From: Zeus faber
Lineage: Eukaryota > Chordata > Actinopteri > Zeiformes > Zeidae
Assembly: GCA_960531495.1 (NCBI GenBank)
Contig: OY482849.1
Span: 434,001-498,000 of the forward strand
Length of the DNA: 64,000 nucleotides
Direction: 5' to 3'
Each line of letters starts with the position of its first letter. Positions within the stretch are counted from its first letter, which is position 1. Made by a program: the position numbers and the translations under genes. Below the pieces are notes generated by a model. The model was not told the DNA's origin, searched no databases, and saw only the letters and a program-made list of their open reading frames with translations. Below, one piece after another: positions 34,701 through 46,700 of this stretch.

Positions 34701-37527
34701 TCTTTCAATCTTTCTTTTATTCTATCTTTAAATCTTTGTTTTTTCAATCTTTCTTGCAATCTTTCTTTCAGTCTTTCAATCTGTCTTTCAAACTTTCAAT
34801 CTTTCTTTCAATCTTTCAATCTTTCAATCTTTCTTTCAATTTTTCTTTCAATCTTTCAGTCTTTCTTTCATTCTTTCTTTCAATCTTTCAATCTTTCTTT
34901 CATTCTTTCTTTCAATCTTTCAATCTTTCTTTCATTCTTTCTTTCAGTCTTTTAATCTTTTTTTCATTCTTTCTTTCAATATTTCAATCTTTAAATCTTT
35001 CTTTCATTCTTTCTTTCAATCTTTCAATCTTTCTTTCATTCTTTCTTTCAATCTTTCTTACTTTCAATTTTTCTATCTTTCAAAATTTCTTCCAATCGTT
35101 CAATCTTTCTTTCATTATTTCTTTCAATCTTTCTTTCTTTAATTCTTTCTTTCAATCTTTTTTACTTTCAATTTTTCTATCTTTCAATATTTCTTCCAAT
35201 CTTTCAATCTTTCTTTTGTTATTCTTTCAATCTTTCTTTCTTTCAATCTTTCTATCCATCCATCTTTCAATCTTTCTTTCATTCTTTCTTTCAATCTTTC
35301 TTTTTTCAAACTTTCTTGCAAACTTTCTTTCAATTGTTTAATCTTTCAATCTTTCTTTCATTCTTTCTTTCAGTCTTTCAATCTTTTTTTCATTCTTTCT
35401 TTCAATATTTCAATCTTTCAATCTTTCTTTCATTCTTTCTTTCAATCTTTCAATCTTTCTTTCATTCTTTCTTTCAATCTTTCTTACTTTCAATTTTTCT
35501 ATCTTTCAAAATTTCTTCCAATCGTTCAATCTTTCTTTCATTATTTCTTTCAATCTTTCTTTTATCTCTTTCAATCTTTCTTTCTTTCAATCTTTCTTTC
35601 CATCTTTCTTTCATTCTTTCTTTCAATCTTTCTTTTTTCAATCTTTCTTGCAATCTTTCTTTCAATTGTTTAATCTTTCAATCTTTCTTTCATTCATTCT
35701 TTCATTCTTTCTTTCAATCTTTCTTTCAATCGTTCTTTCTTTTAGTCTTTCTTTCATTCTTTCTTTTAATCTTTCAATCTTTCTTTCATTGTTTCTTTCA
35801 ATCTTTCTTTCATTCTTTCTTTCATTCTTTCTTTCAATCTTTCTTTCAATCTTTCTTTCTTTCTTTTAGTCTTTCTTTCAATCTTTCAATTTTTCAATCT
35901 TTCTTTCATTCTTTCTTTTAATCTTTCAATCTTTCTTTCATTCTTTCCTTCAGTCTTTCATTCTTTCTTTCAATCTTTCTTTTTTCAATCTTTCTTGCAA
36001 TCGTTCTTTCAATTGTTTAATCTTTCAATCTTTCTTTCATTCTTTCTTTCAGTCTTTCAATCTTTTTTTCAATCTTTCTTTCATTCTTTCTTTCAATCTT
36101 TCTGTCCGTCATTCTTTCTTTCAGTCTTTCTTTCATTCTTTATTTCAATCTATGTTTCATTCTTTCTTTCAATCTTTCATTCAATCTTTCTTTCAATCTT
36201 TCTTTCAATCGTTCTTTCATTCTTTATTTTAATCTTTCAATCTTTCTTTAATTGTTTCTTTCAATCTTTCTGTCTTTCAATATTTCTTTCAATCTTTCAA
36301 TCTTTCTTTTTTTTTCAATCTTTCTTTCAATCTTTCTTTTATTCTATCTTTAAATCTTTCTGTTTTTTCAATCTTTCTTGCAATCTTTCTTTCAGTCTTT
36401 CAATCTGTCTTTCAAACTTTCAATCTTTCTTTCAATCTTTCAATGTTTCAATCTTTCTTTCAATTTTTCTTTCAATCTTTCAGTCTTTCTTTCATTCTTT
36501 CTTTCAATCTTTCAATCTTTCAATCTTTCAATCTTTCTTTCATTCTTTCTTTCAATCTTTCAATCTTTCTTTCAATATTTCTTTCAATCTTTCTTTCTGT
36601 CAATCTTTCTTTCCATTTTTCTTTCCATCTTTCTTTCATTCTTTCCTTCAGTCTTTCAATCTTTCTTTCAATCTTTCTTTCAATTTTTCTTTCAATCTTT
36701 CTTTCATTCTTACCTTCAATCTTTCAATCTTTCTTTCAATCTTTCTTTCAATCTTTCATTCATTCCTTCTTTCAATCTTTCAATCTTTCTTTCAATATTT
36801 CTTTCAATCTTTTTTACTTTCAATCTTTCTTTCTTTAAATCTTTCTTTCAATCTTTCTTTCAAACTTTCAATCTTTATTTCAATCTTTCAATCTTTCAAT
36901 CTTTCTTTCATTCTTTCTTTCAATATTTCAATCTTTCAATCTTTCTTTCATTCTTTCTTTCAATCTTTCAATTTTTCTTTCAATCTTTCTTTCTTTCAAT
37001 TTTTCTATCTTTCAATATTTCTTCCAATCTTTCAATCTTTCTTTTGTTATTCTTTCAATCTTTCTTTCTTTCAATCTTTCTTTCCATCTATCTTTCAATC
37101 TTTCTTTCATTCTTTCTTTCAATCTTTCTTTTTTCAATCTTTCTTGCAAACTTTCTTTCAATTGTTTAATCTTTCAATCTTTCTTTCATTCTTTCTTTCA
37201 GTCTTTCAATCTTTTTTTCAATCTTTCTTTCAATCTTTCAATCTTTCTTTCTATCTTTCTTTCAATCTTTCTTTCATTCTTTATTTCAATCTTTTTTTCA
37301 TTCTTTCTTTCAATCTTTCTTTCTTTCAATCTTTCTTTCAATCTTTCTTTCAATCTTTCTTTCAATCTTTCTTTCATTCTTACTTTTAATCTTTCAATCT
37401 TTCTTTCATTGTTTCTTTCAATCTTTCTGTCTTTCAATATTTCTGTCAATCTTTCAATCTTTCTTTCTTTTTTCAAACTTTCTTTCAATCTTTCTTTTAT
37501 TCTATCTTTAAATCTTTCTTTTTTTTG
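28774..37527 (+). repeat. TTTC/TTTCAATC pyrimidine-strand satellite, block 3
   Basis: Continuation of the same satellite beyond the 10.9-kb duplication, somewhat more heterogeneous. Local duplications are visible: about 0.8 kb offset (a TTTCAAAATTTGTTTCAAAC marker at about 31,718 and 32,483), and about 1.6-1.7 kb offset (34,297/35,995, and the TATCTTTAAATCTTTGT-type marker at about 34,722, 36,344 and 37,501). It ends at a T run (37,519-37,526) that directly abuts the ~200-bp satellite. Confidence 0.95.
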
Positions 37528-40500
37528 TAACATGTATTTGTCGAGTTATGATCATTTTCATCATTGTGTGCACATGTGGGAAAAAATGCATTTTCAGCCG
37601 ATTTCAACGTCGAAAAGGGGAATTGGTTAAACGCTTCAGTCATTACTCTGTGTGACAGTGTCAGACAGTTTAAATACAATGGTGAACTAGTATATGCTGC
37701 TAAAGTGTTGTTTGTCAAACAGTTTTAGGCCCATCTAACATGTATTTGTCGAGTTATGGTCATTTTCATCATTATGTGCACATGTGGGAAAAAACGCATT
37801 TTCAGCCGATTTAAACGTCGAAAAGGGGAATTGCTTAAACACTTCAGTCATTACTCTGTGTGACAGTGTCAGACAGTTTAAATACAATGGTGAACTAGTA
37901 TATGCTGCTAAAGCGTTGTTTGTCAAACAGTTTTAGGCCCATACAAACATGTATTTGTCGAGGTATGAGCATTTTCAGAACATTGGACGGTTTGCTGTCT
38001 AGCTGAATTAGAGAAACACCGAACCATTGTCTCTTCAGAGGTGTATGATTCAGAATGCTGCAGTACAGCATTGAAATTTAATTAATATGATGAACTATTA
38101 TGTGCTTCCTAAGTTTTTCTCTCAGATTTCTATGCCCATCTAACATGTATTTCTGGAGTTATGATCATTTTCAGAACTTGTGACGGTTTGCTGTCTTGCT
38201 GAATTAGAGAAACACCGAACCATTGTCTCTCTAGAGGTGAATGATTCAGAATGCTGCAGTACAGCATAGAAATTTAATTAATATGATGAACTATTATGTG
38301 CTTCTTAAGTGTTTCTCACAGATTTCTAGGCCCATCTAACATGTATTTGTGGAGTTATGATCATTTTCATCATTGTGTGCACATGTGGGAAAAAACGCAT
38401 TTTCAGCCGATTTAAACGTCGAAAAGGGGAATTGGTTAAACGCTTCAGTCATTACTCGGTGTGACAGTGTCAGACAGTTTAAATACAATGGTGAACTAGT
38501 ATATGCTGCTAAAGCGTTGTTTGTCAAACAGTTTTAGGCCCATACAACATGTATTTGTTGAGGTATGAGCATTTTCAGAACTTGTGACGGTTTGCTGTGT
38601 AGCTGAATTAGAGAAACACCGAACCATTGTCTCTTCAGAGGTGAATGATTCAGAATGCTGCAGTACAGCATAGAAATTTAATTAATATGATGAACTATTA
38701 TGTGCTTCTTAAGTGTTTCTCACAGATTTCTAGGCCCATCTAACATGTATTTGTGGAGTTATGATCATTTTCATCATTGTGTGCACATGTGGGAAAAAAC
38801 GCATTTTCAGCCGATTTAAACGTCGAAAAGGGGAATTGCTTAAACGCTTCAGTCATTACTCTGTGTGACAGTGTCAGACAGTTTAAATACAATGGTGAAC
38901 TAGTATATGCTGCTAAAGTGTTGTTTGTCAACCAGTTTTAGGCCCATCTAACATGTATTTGTCGAGTTAGGATCATTTTCATCATAGTGTGCACATGTGG
39001 GAAAAAACGCATTTTCAGCCGATTTAAACGTCGAAAAGGGGAATTGGTTAAACGCTTCAGTCATTACTCTGTGTGACAGTGTCCGACAGTTTAAATACAA
39101 TGGTGAACTAGTATATGCTGCTAAAGTGTTGTTTGTCTAACAGTTTTAGGCCCATGTAAAATGTATTTGTCGAGTTATGATCATTTTCATCATTGTGTGC
39201 ACATGTGGGAAAAAACGCATTTCCAGCCGATTGAAACGTCGAAAAGGGGAATTGTTAAACGCTTCAGTCATTACTCTGTGTGACAGTGTCAGACAGTTTA
39301 AATACAATGGTGAACTAGTATATGCTGCTAAAGCGTTGTTTGTCAAACAGTTTTAGGCCCATACAACATGTATTTGTCGAGGTATGAGCATTTTCAGAAC
39401 ATTGGACGGTTTGCTGTCTAGCTGAATTAGAGAAACACCGAACCATTGTCTCTTCAGAGGTGTATGATTCAGAATGCTGCAGTACAGCATTGAAATTTAA
39501 TTAATATGATGAACTATTATGTGCTTCCTAAGTTTTTCTCTCAGATTTCTATGCCCATCTAACATGTATTTGTGGAGTTATGATCATTTTCATCATTGTG
39601 TGCACATGTGGGAAAAAACGCATTTTCAGCCGATTTAAACGTCGAAAAGGGGAATTGGTTAAACGCTTCAGTCATTACTCTGTGTGACAGTGTCAGACAG
39701 TTTAAATACAATGGTGAACTAGTATATGCTGCTAAAGTGTTGTTGTCAAACAGTTTTAGGCCCATCTAACATGTATTTGTCGAGTTAGGATCATTTTCAT
39801 CATAGTGTGCACATGTGGGAAAAAACGCATTTTCAGCCGATTTAAACGTCGAAAAGGGTACTTGGTTAAACGCTTCAGTCATTACTCTGTGTGACAGTGT
39901 CAGACAGTTTAAATACAATGGTGAACTAGTATATGCTGCTAAAGCGTTGTTTGTCAAACAGTTTTAGGCCCATACAACATGTATTTGTTGAGGTATGAGC
40001 ATTTTCAGATCTTGTGACGGTTTGCTGTCTAGCTGAATTAGAGAAACACCGAACCATTGTCTCTTCAGAGGTAAATGATTCAGAATGCTGCAGTACAGCA
40101 TAGAAATTTAATTAACATGATGAACTATTATGTGCTCCTTAAGTGTTTCTCACAGATATGTAGGCCCATCTAACATGTATTTGTGGAGTTATGATCATTT
40201 TCATCATTGTGTGCACATGTGGGAAAAAACGCATTTTCAGCCGATTTAAACGTCGAAAAGGGGAATTGGTTAAACGCTTCAGTCATTACTCTGTGTGACA
40301 GTGTCAGACAGTTTAAATACAATGGTGAACTAGTATATGCTGCTAAAGTGTTGTTGTCAAACAGTTTTAGGCCCATCTAACATGTATTTGTCGAGTTAGG
40401 ATCATTTTCATCATAGTGTGCACATGTGGGAAAAAACGCATTTTCAGCCGATTTAAACGTCGAAAAGGGGACTTGGTTAAACGCTTCAGTCATTACTCTG

Positions 40501-41596
40501 TGTGACAGTGTCAGACAGTTTAAATACAATGGTGAACTAGTATATGCTGCTAAAGTGTTGTTTGTCAAACAGTTTTAGGCCCATCTAACATGTATTTGTC
40601 GAGTTATGGTCATTTTCATCATTATGTGCACATGTGGGAAAAAACGCATTTTCAGCCGATTTAAACGTCGAAAAGGGGAATTGGTTAAACGCTTCAGTCA
40701 TTACTCTGTGTGACAGTTTCAGACAGTTTAAATACAATGGTGAACTAGTATATGCTGCTAAAGTGTCGTTTGTCAAACAGTTTTAGGCCCATCTAACATG
40801 TATTTGTCGAGTTATGGTCATTTTCATCATTATGTGCACGTGTGGGAAAAAACGCATTTTCAGCCGATTTAAACGTCGAAAAGGGGAATTGCTTAAACGC
40901 TTCAGTCATTACTCTGTGTGACAGTGTCAGACAGTTTAAATACAATGGTGAACTAGTATATGCTGCTAAAGCGTTGTTTGTCAAACAGTTTTAGGCCCAT
41001 ACAACATGTATTTGTCGAGGTATGAGCATTTTCAGAACATTGGACGGTTTGCTGTCTAGCTGAATTAGAGAAACACCGAACCATTGTCTCTTCAGAGGTG
41101 AATGATTCAGAATGCTGCAGTACAGCATAGAAATTTAATTAATATGATGAACTATTATGTGCTCCTTAAGTGTTTCTCACAGATATCTAGGCCCATCTAA
41201 CATGTATTTGTGGAGTTATGATCATTTTCATCATTGTGTGCACATGTGGGAAAAAACGCATTTTCAGCCGATTTAAACGTCGAAAAGGGGAATTGGTTAA
41301 ACGCTTCAGTCATTACTCTGTGTGACAGTGTCAGACAGTTTAAATACAATGGTGAACTAGTATATGCTGCTAAAGTGTTGATTGTCAAACAGTTTTAGGC
41401 CCATCTAACATGTATTTGTCGAGTTATGGTCATTTTCATCATTATGTGCACATGTGGGAAAAAACGCATTTTCAGCCGATTTAAACGTCGAAAAGGGGAA
41501 TTGCTTAAACACTTCAGTCATTACTCTGTGTGACAGTGTCAGACAGTTTAAATACAATGGTGAACTATTATGTGCTGCTAAAGTGTTGTTTGCCAA
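37528..41596 (+). repeat. ~200-bp satellite array, L variant, direct orientation
   Basis: About 20 head-to-tail monomers, each starting near ACATGTATTTGTCGAG and ending CAGTTTTAGGCCCATCTA. Type A (~206-209 bp, about 14 units) contains GCACATGTGGGAAAAAACGC, GTCGAAAAGGGGAATTGG and GTGTGACAGTGTCAGACAG. Type B (~196 bp, about 6 units) contains GGTTTGCTGTCTAGCTGAAT, AGAAACACCGAACCATTG and GAATGCTGCAGTACAGCAT. A and B share about 35 bp at the start and about 60 alignable bp at the end, so they descend from one monomer. Types are interspersed in no strict order. Short frames of about 63 codons recur on the minus strand in A units but do not connect between monomers. Confidence 0.95.
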
Positions 41597-42258
41597 CCAG
41601 TTTTAGGCCCATATAAAATGTATTTTTCGAGTTATGATCATTTTCCGAACTTTGGACCGTTTGCTGTCTAGCTGAATTAGAGAAACACCGAACCATTGTC
41701 TCTTTGTAGGCGCATGATTCAGAATACTGCAGTACAGCATAGAAATTTAATTAATATGATGAACTATTATGTGCTTCTTAAGTGTTTCTCACAGAGTTCT
41801 AGGCCCATCTAACTTGTATTTGTGGAGTTATGATCATTTTCAGAACTTTGGACGATTTGCTGTCGAGCTGAATTAGAGAAACACCGAACCATTGTCTCTT
41901 TGTAGGTGAATGATTCAGAATGCTGCAGTACACCATATAACTTTAATTAATATGAGGAACAATTATTTTGCTTCTTAAGTCTTTCTCAAAGACAGTTTAA
42001 ATACAATGATGAACTAGTATGTGCTGCTTATGTCTTGTCTGTCAACCAGTTTTAGGCCCATATAAAATGTATTTTTCGAGTTCTGATAATTTTCATCAAA
42101 GTCTACACATGTGGGAAAAAATGCATTTTCAGCCGATTTTAACGTCGATTTGGTGGAACGGTTAAACGCTTCAGTCATTACTCTATGTGACAGTGTCAGA
42201 CAGTTTAAATACAATGATAAACTAGTATGTGCTGCTAAAGTGTTGTTTGTCAACCAGT
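41597..42258 (+). repeat. ~200-bp satellite, R-type monomers in direct orientation
   Basis: Three and a half monomers whose variants (ATATAAAATGTATTTTTCGAG-like starts, CGATTTGGTGGAACGG, AAGTCTTTCTCAAAGACAG) match the right-hand array, not the units just to the left. The tract is almost the exact reverse complement of about 51,525-52,190. The Tx1-like LINE interrupts the last monomer after CAACCAGT. Confidence 0.9.
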
Positions 42259-42300
42259 GCGCATGCGCGACTGGCATCCGACAGCACCAGGAAGTGGAAC
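42258..42300 (+). promoter_or_regulatory. Candidate LINE 5' promoter motifs (NRF1, ETS-like)
   Basis: TGCGCATGCGCG at 42,258-42,269 is a perfect match to the NRF1 consensus YGCGCAYGCGCR, and its first T may be satellite. CCAGGAAGTGG at about 42,288-42,298 contains an ETS-type GGAAGT core. A non-LTR element needs a promoter at its own first bases, so the position is suggestive. Activity is inferred, not shown. Confidence 0.5.
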
Positions 42301-42451
42301 ACCGCGGGTGGAACACGGAAGGGAGTTTTTTCGGGACTCCAGAACGTCTTTTTCATTTTTATGTGACTGATCCTCCAGCAGTGGTTGTTTTCAGTGCGTG
42401 GGGGGTCCCCCCCCCCACACACCCCAACCACCCTTTTTCTTCGGGTGTGCG

Positions 42452-43720
42452 ATGACCGATCACATTGAAACAAACTCTGCGACCGGGAAAATGGATCACG
42501 TACGGCTGAATGAAGAAGCAAACGCACCAAAAGGTGGCGGCGAGGCAGACAGAAGCTATGGAAAAGAGCTTACAGTCTGTGTGGAACTGCAAGGGGAGGA
42601 AAGTATTACGACGACGGAATTGATGAAGAACGTGCGAGAGCTCTGCGGCGGTTTACTAGCTTGCCGCACCACCGGAGATCGACGATACGAACTTACAATG
42701 AGTGACCAAAGAGGGAAAGATCGCCTGCTGGAGGGATTCAAGATTGGAGAGGTAAGAATAATAGCCAGAGAATTGAGGAATGACGAGATGGTCGTTTCCT
42801 TCCTCAACCTCCCGGCTTATATTACTGACGACGAAATACTGGGGAAGCTACATGGTTGGGGCGTGTCGGCCACCTCGCCGATTAAGCGCAGAATGTGGCC
42901 AGGAACCCGTATTGCGGACGGTACACGGTTTATGAGTGTAAATTTCAATAAATTAGTTCAGAGTCTTCCATACTCTGCAAAGTTTCACACTGCCATAGGG
43001 CCAGAGTACTTCCGCGTCATTCACGATAGACAATCAAAGGTCTGCCGCCTCTGTATACAGCCTGGACATATCCTACGGGAATGTCCGGAGTTCTTCTGTC
43101 GCAAATGTGGATTGCAAGGACACTTTGCGAGAGAGTGCCAAAGTGCCAAGAAATGTGACCTGTGTCATAACACTTGGAATGAATGTGACTGCAATAAGAG
43201 CGAGGAGGACGGCGGCGCTCCGCTGGTGACGACGGCCGCTTCAACCGATAGGCAAGGCGAACTGCATAGCGAGGATGAAAATAAAATGGAGACTGAGACG
43301 GGGCAGGCGGATGTGAGGGATGAAACTCAACCTGCAGTGGCGGGTAGTATGAACCAAGCAAGCGAGGTGAGGCTAGATCTGAGCCCCGGCTCTGACGAGG
43401 AGAGCGGAGCGAGACGAGGAGCGAGGCTGAAGGCGGAGGTGGGAGGGGAGGTGCTAGCCTTGGGAGTGGGCCCCACCCCCGCTCCTACCCCGCTGCTGCT
43501 GAAGCAAATCAGAGATCCTGCATCTGAGATGGGAATGATGAATAGGTCATCATCTCAGTCCCAGCCCCTCCAGCGACTGCCTCTTGATAACCTGATCTCA
43601 AGTGCAAGTGAGGCCGAATCCGAGATAGACTTGTCTCATATGAACAGAATTGGGAAAAGGCTAAGTGAAAAGCAGATGAGAAGGAGAAGCAAGAGAAACA
43701 AAGACAGAGTTAATAACTAA
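42452..43720 (+). CDS. Tx1-like LINE ORF1 protein (CCHC nucleic-acid-binding, 422 aa)
   Basis: The protein is expected to bind LINE RNA and form the ribonucleoprotein with ORF2p. The start is the first ATG (MTDHIETNSATGK); an in-frame extension upstream has only GTG. Residues about 35-170 form a domain resembling the RRM-like N-terminal part of Tx1-group ORF1 proteins (VVSFLNLPAYITDDEILGKL then GWGV, with RIADGTRFMSVNF). Two perfect CCHC knuckles follow: CRLCIQPGHILREC near residue 198 and CRKCGLQGHFAREC near 216. A degenerate third (CDLCHNTWNECDC) starts near 235. The C-terminal ~170 residues are acidic/Ser-rich and low complexity, ending in a very basic tail (KQMRRRSKRNKDRV) that may act in nuclear import or RNA binding. 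No stops or frameshifts are seen. Confidence 0.9.
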   Translation: MTDHIETNSATGKMDHVRLNEEANAPKGGGEADRSYGKELTVCVELQGEESITTTELMKNVRELCGGLLACRTTGDRRYELTMSDQRGKDRLLEGFKIGEVRIIARELRNDEMVVSFLNLPAYITDDEILGKLHGWGVSATSPIKRRMWPGTRIADGTRFMSVNFNKLVQSLPYSAKFHTAIGPEYFRVIHDRQSKVCRLCIQPGHILRECPEFFCRKCGLQGHFARECQSAKKCDLCHNTWNECDCNKSEEDGGAPLVTTAASTDRQGELHSEDENKMETETGQADVRDETQPAVAGSMNQASEVRLDLSPGSDEESGARRGARLKAEVGGEVLALGVGPTPAPTPLLLKQIRDPASEMGMMNRSSSQSQPLQRLPLDNLISSASEAESEIDLSHMNRIGKRLSEKQMRRRSKRNKDRVNN

Positions 43721-43757
43721 ATGTCGAAAATCATACTCTCTTCTCAGTGTGACTCTT

Positions 43758-46700
43758 ATGATTAGCTTCACTTCTCTAAATGCTAACGGCCTGCGCTCAA
43801 AATCGAAAATAGATTCTGTACTGCAAACTTTGAACTCGGATGTAGTCTGCCTGCAAGAAACTTGGTGGGACCAGGAGCATCACGACTATGTGGCGAACCA
43901 GAGAAACAAGCAGGTATTTTCAAACCACGGGTCAGCAAGATCATGCGGGGTGGCAATCATATCTAAGATTGCTTTAGGCATGAGTGCTGAAGAGATATAC
44001 AAAGACGATCAAGGCAGAGTATTAATTGTAGATTTTTCACTTAATAAACAACGATATAGAATAATTAACATATATGCACCAAACAATGAAAATCATAGAA
44101 AGCAGTTTTTTATTAAATTAAAGAAATGGTACGGAAACAATGTAATAATAACTGGAGACTTTAATGTGGCTCTAACAAAAATGGACGTGTCAGTAAACAA
44201 TACCTTCAAGAGTGACGCCAGTCGAACAACCCTAATGAATTTGATAAATCACCATAACCTAGTAGAAATGTGGAGAATCTCAAACCCTTTGAAGCGGGAC
44301 TTCTCGAGAAGGCAGATTGTAAAGGGGGTCCTCAAACAGTCCAGAATCGATCTCTGTCTGGCTTCCTCCAGCATTATCAGAGACATTAACAAAATTAAAT
44401 ATGAGTTCAATAGCTGGAGCGATCACGCATCTTTATATTGGCAATTAGGGGACGATGGAAGGCCCAGAGGTGGGGGCATCTGGTGCTTCAATGCCAGTCT
44501 CCTTGAGGACCAAACCTTCAAAAAAAAGATAAGGAATCTACTGAGCAATATAACAGATGAATTAGCTGTAGAAGGAAACTACATTAAATCATGGGACGAT
44601 GTAAAAAGACGAATTAAGAGAGCCTGTATAAATTATAGTAAAGAGAAAGGATGGCGGGAAGGAATGGAGGAGAGAACATTAAGGGACCTCCTCGCAAAAG
44701 AAATTACATTACTTGACCATGACCCTGACAGAAGTTGTGCAAAATTTGAAGAATATGAAGCTAAACTTCACTCTTTTGAAAAGAAAAGATGCATAGGAGC
44801 AGCTGTTAGAAGTAGATTTAAAAATATCACAGATGGGGAGAAATGTACAGCTTTTTTCCTTGGCCTAGAAAAAAAAAACCAAAACAAAGCCAGAATGGGT
44901 CCGATTGAAAATAGTAAGGGGGAAATAATAGTTGAGCAGGAAGACATACTGGACGAAATACATAGGTATTACGAGAACCTCTTTACTAGTAACAGCTCCA
45001 ATCCAAAACAAACTAAAGAAATACTGGAATGTATTGATAGGGAAATAAATCACATCGACAAAGAAGAGTGCGACACGGTAATCACATTAGCGGAAGTAGA
45101 ACTGGCAATAGATGGACTAAATAAGAACAAAAGCCCAGGCCCAGACGGAATCTCGACAGAGTTCTACCAGTGCTTCAAAGCCCAGCTGGCCCCCTTGCTG
45201 CTAAAACTTTACACTAGTATTAGAGTAAACCAGACAACTCCGGACTCCCTCACAAAAGGTATCATCACAATTGTATTTAAGAATAAAGGATGCCGGAACC
45301 AACTGAAAAACTATAGGCCAATTAGCCTACTCAATTCAGATTACAAGATTCTGGCAAAAATTCTGGCTAATAGAGTTAAAGCAGTAATAGGCTCAATCAT
45401 CAGCAATACGCAAACTTACAGTATCCCAGGCAGAGATATTACAGACTCCATCAATACAATTAGGGATACAGTAAAAACAATGACTATGCAGAGGGGCCTG
45501 CTGCTTGGAGTAGACCTAGAAAAAGCTTTTGACAGGGTTGAGCATCCGTTCCTCTGGTCCGTAATGGAAAAGTTCGGCTTCGGAGCAAAGTTCATCGATT
45601 GGATCAAGGTGTTATATCGAAGTGCGAGTAGCAGGGTGAAATGCAACGGACTTCTCACCAGGGACATTCGGATCGAGAGGTCTGTGAGACAGGGATGCCC
45701 CCTCTCAGCTCTGCTATACACCCTGGTCGCAGAACCCCTCGCACTCCTAATACTGAAAGACAAAAATATAAAAGGTATCTTAACGCCAAATGGCAACAAA
45801 ACCAAAATAGTCCAATATGCAGACGACATTAATATCATGGTCTCGGATGGTGACAGCATAGACCATGTCTTCAAACACCTAGGGGCCTATGAGAAAGCCT
45901 CTGGCGCAAGAATCAATAAAGAAAAATCTGCAATAATGTTCTGCGGTAAGAATCAAAAAACGATAAACAAATGGGGCCTTAAAGAGACCACAGGGTGCAG
46001 AGAAATCTTGGGTGTGTACATTGGGAAAGACGAGAGTGAAGCAAGAGATAAAACATGGAAGAGTGTGATAATTAAAATACAGTGTACCTTGAACCTGTGG
46101 AGGGCGAGGGGGCTTAGTCTAAAAGGAAAGGTAATAGTATCTAATGCCTTAGTGCTGTCAAAAATTAATCATGCTTTGGGAACCTGTGAGCTGCCCGATT
46201 GGGCACTAAATTCATTGAACGGTGAGATATCCTCCTTTCTTTGGAAGGGTAAGGGAAATATGATCGCCCACAGGACGTTAATTGCTAATAAACGGGAGGG
46301 GGGATTAGGGCTGATTGACATTGGTGCCAAAAGAGACGCACTGAGGGTTAAATTGATAGGGAAATTCTTGGATTCGACCAGGCAGTATCCCTGGGAGGAC
46401 GCACTCACAGGCTACCTGGCGGAGTTTGGGGAGAGGAGCAAATACAATCTCTGTACCCACTACCCCAGAAAAACCTACAGTGGCCTGCCGGGCTTCTACC
46501 AGGAGGTGCTGGAGGCATGGGGAAGGATACTCCCCCACCTCAGACCCGAGTGCAGTAAAAAAGAGCATGTGCTGCAGTTACCTTTCCTCTCGAATCCATG
46601 CTTCACCTATAATGGGAGAAACCTCGTCAGCAGTCACTTGACGGCAGCAGGCCTAACAAGAGTGGGACAGGTGACCGACCACAAAGGGAACTTTGATATA

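Noticed and set aside
45800..45850. Possible host reverse-transcriptase or bacterial retron-like gene
   Set aside because: The YADD-containing RT is embedded in a LINE ORF2 with an APE endonuclease, a CCHC tail, an upstream ORF1 and a poly(A), so it is a retrotransposon.
45416..46568. Open frames antisense to LINE ORF2 (and their mirror images at 62.6-63.75 kb)
   Set aside because: They lie opposite a conserved coding frame with clear RT motifs and recur only because the LINE recurs.
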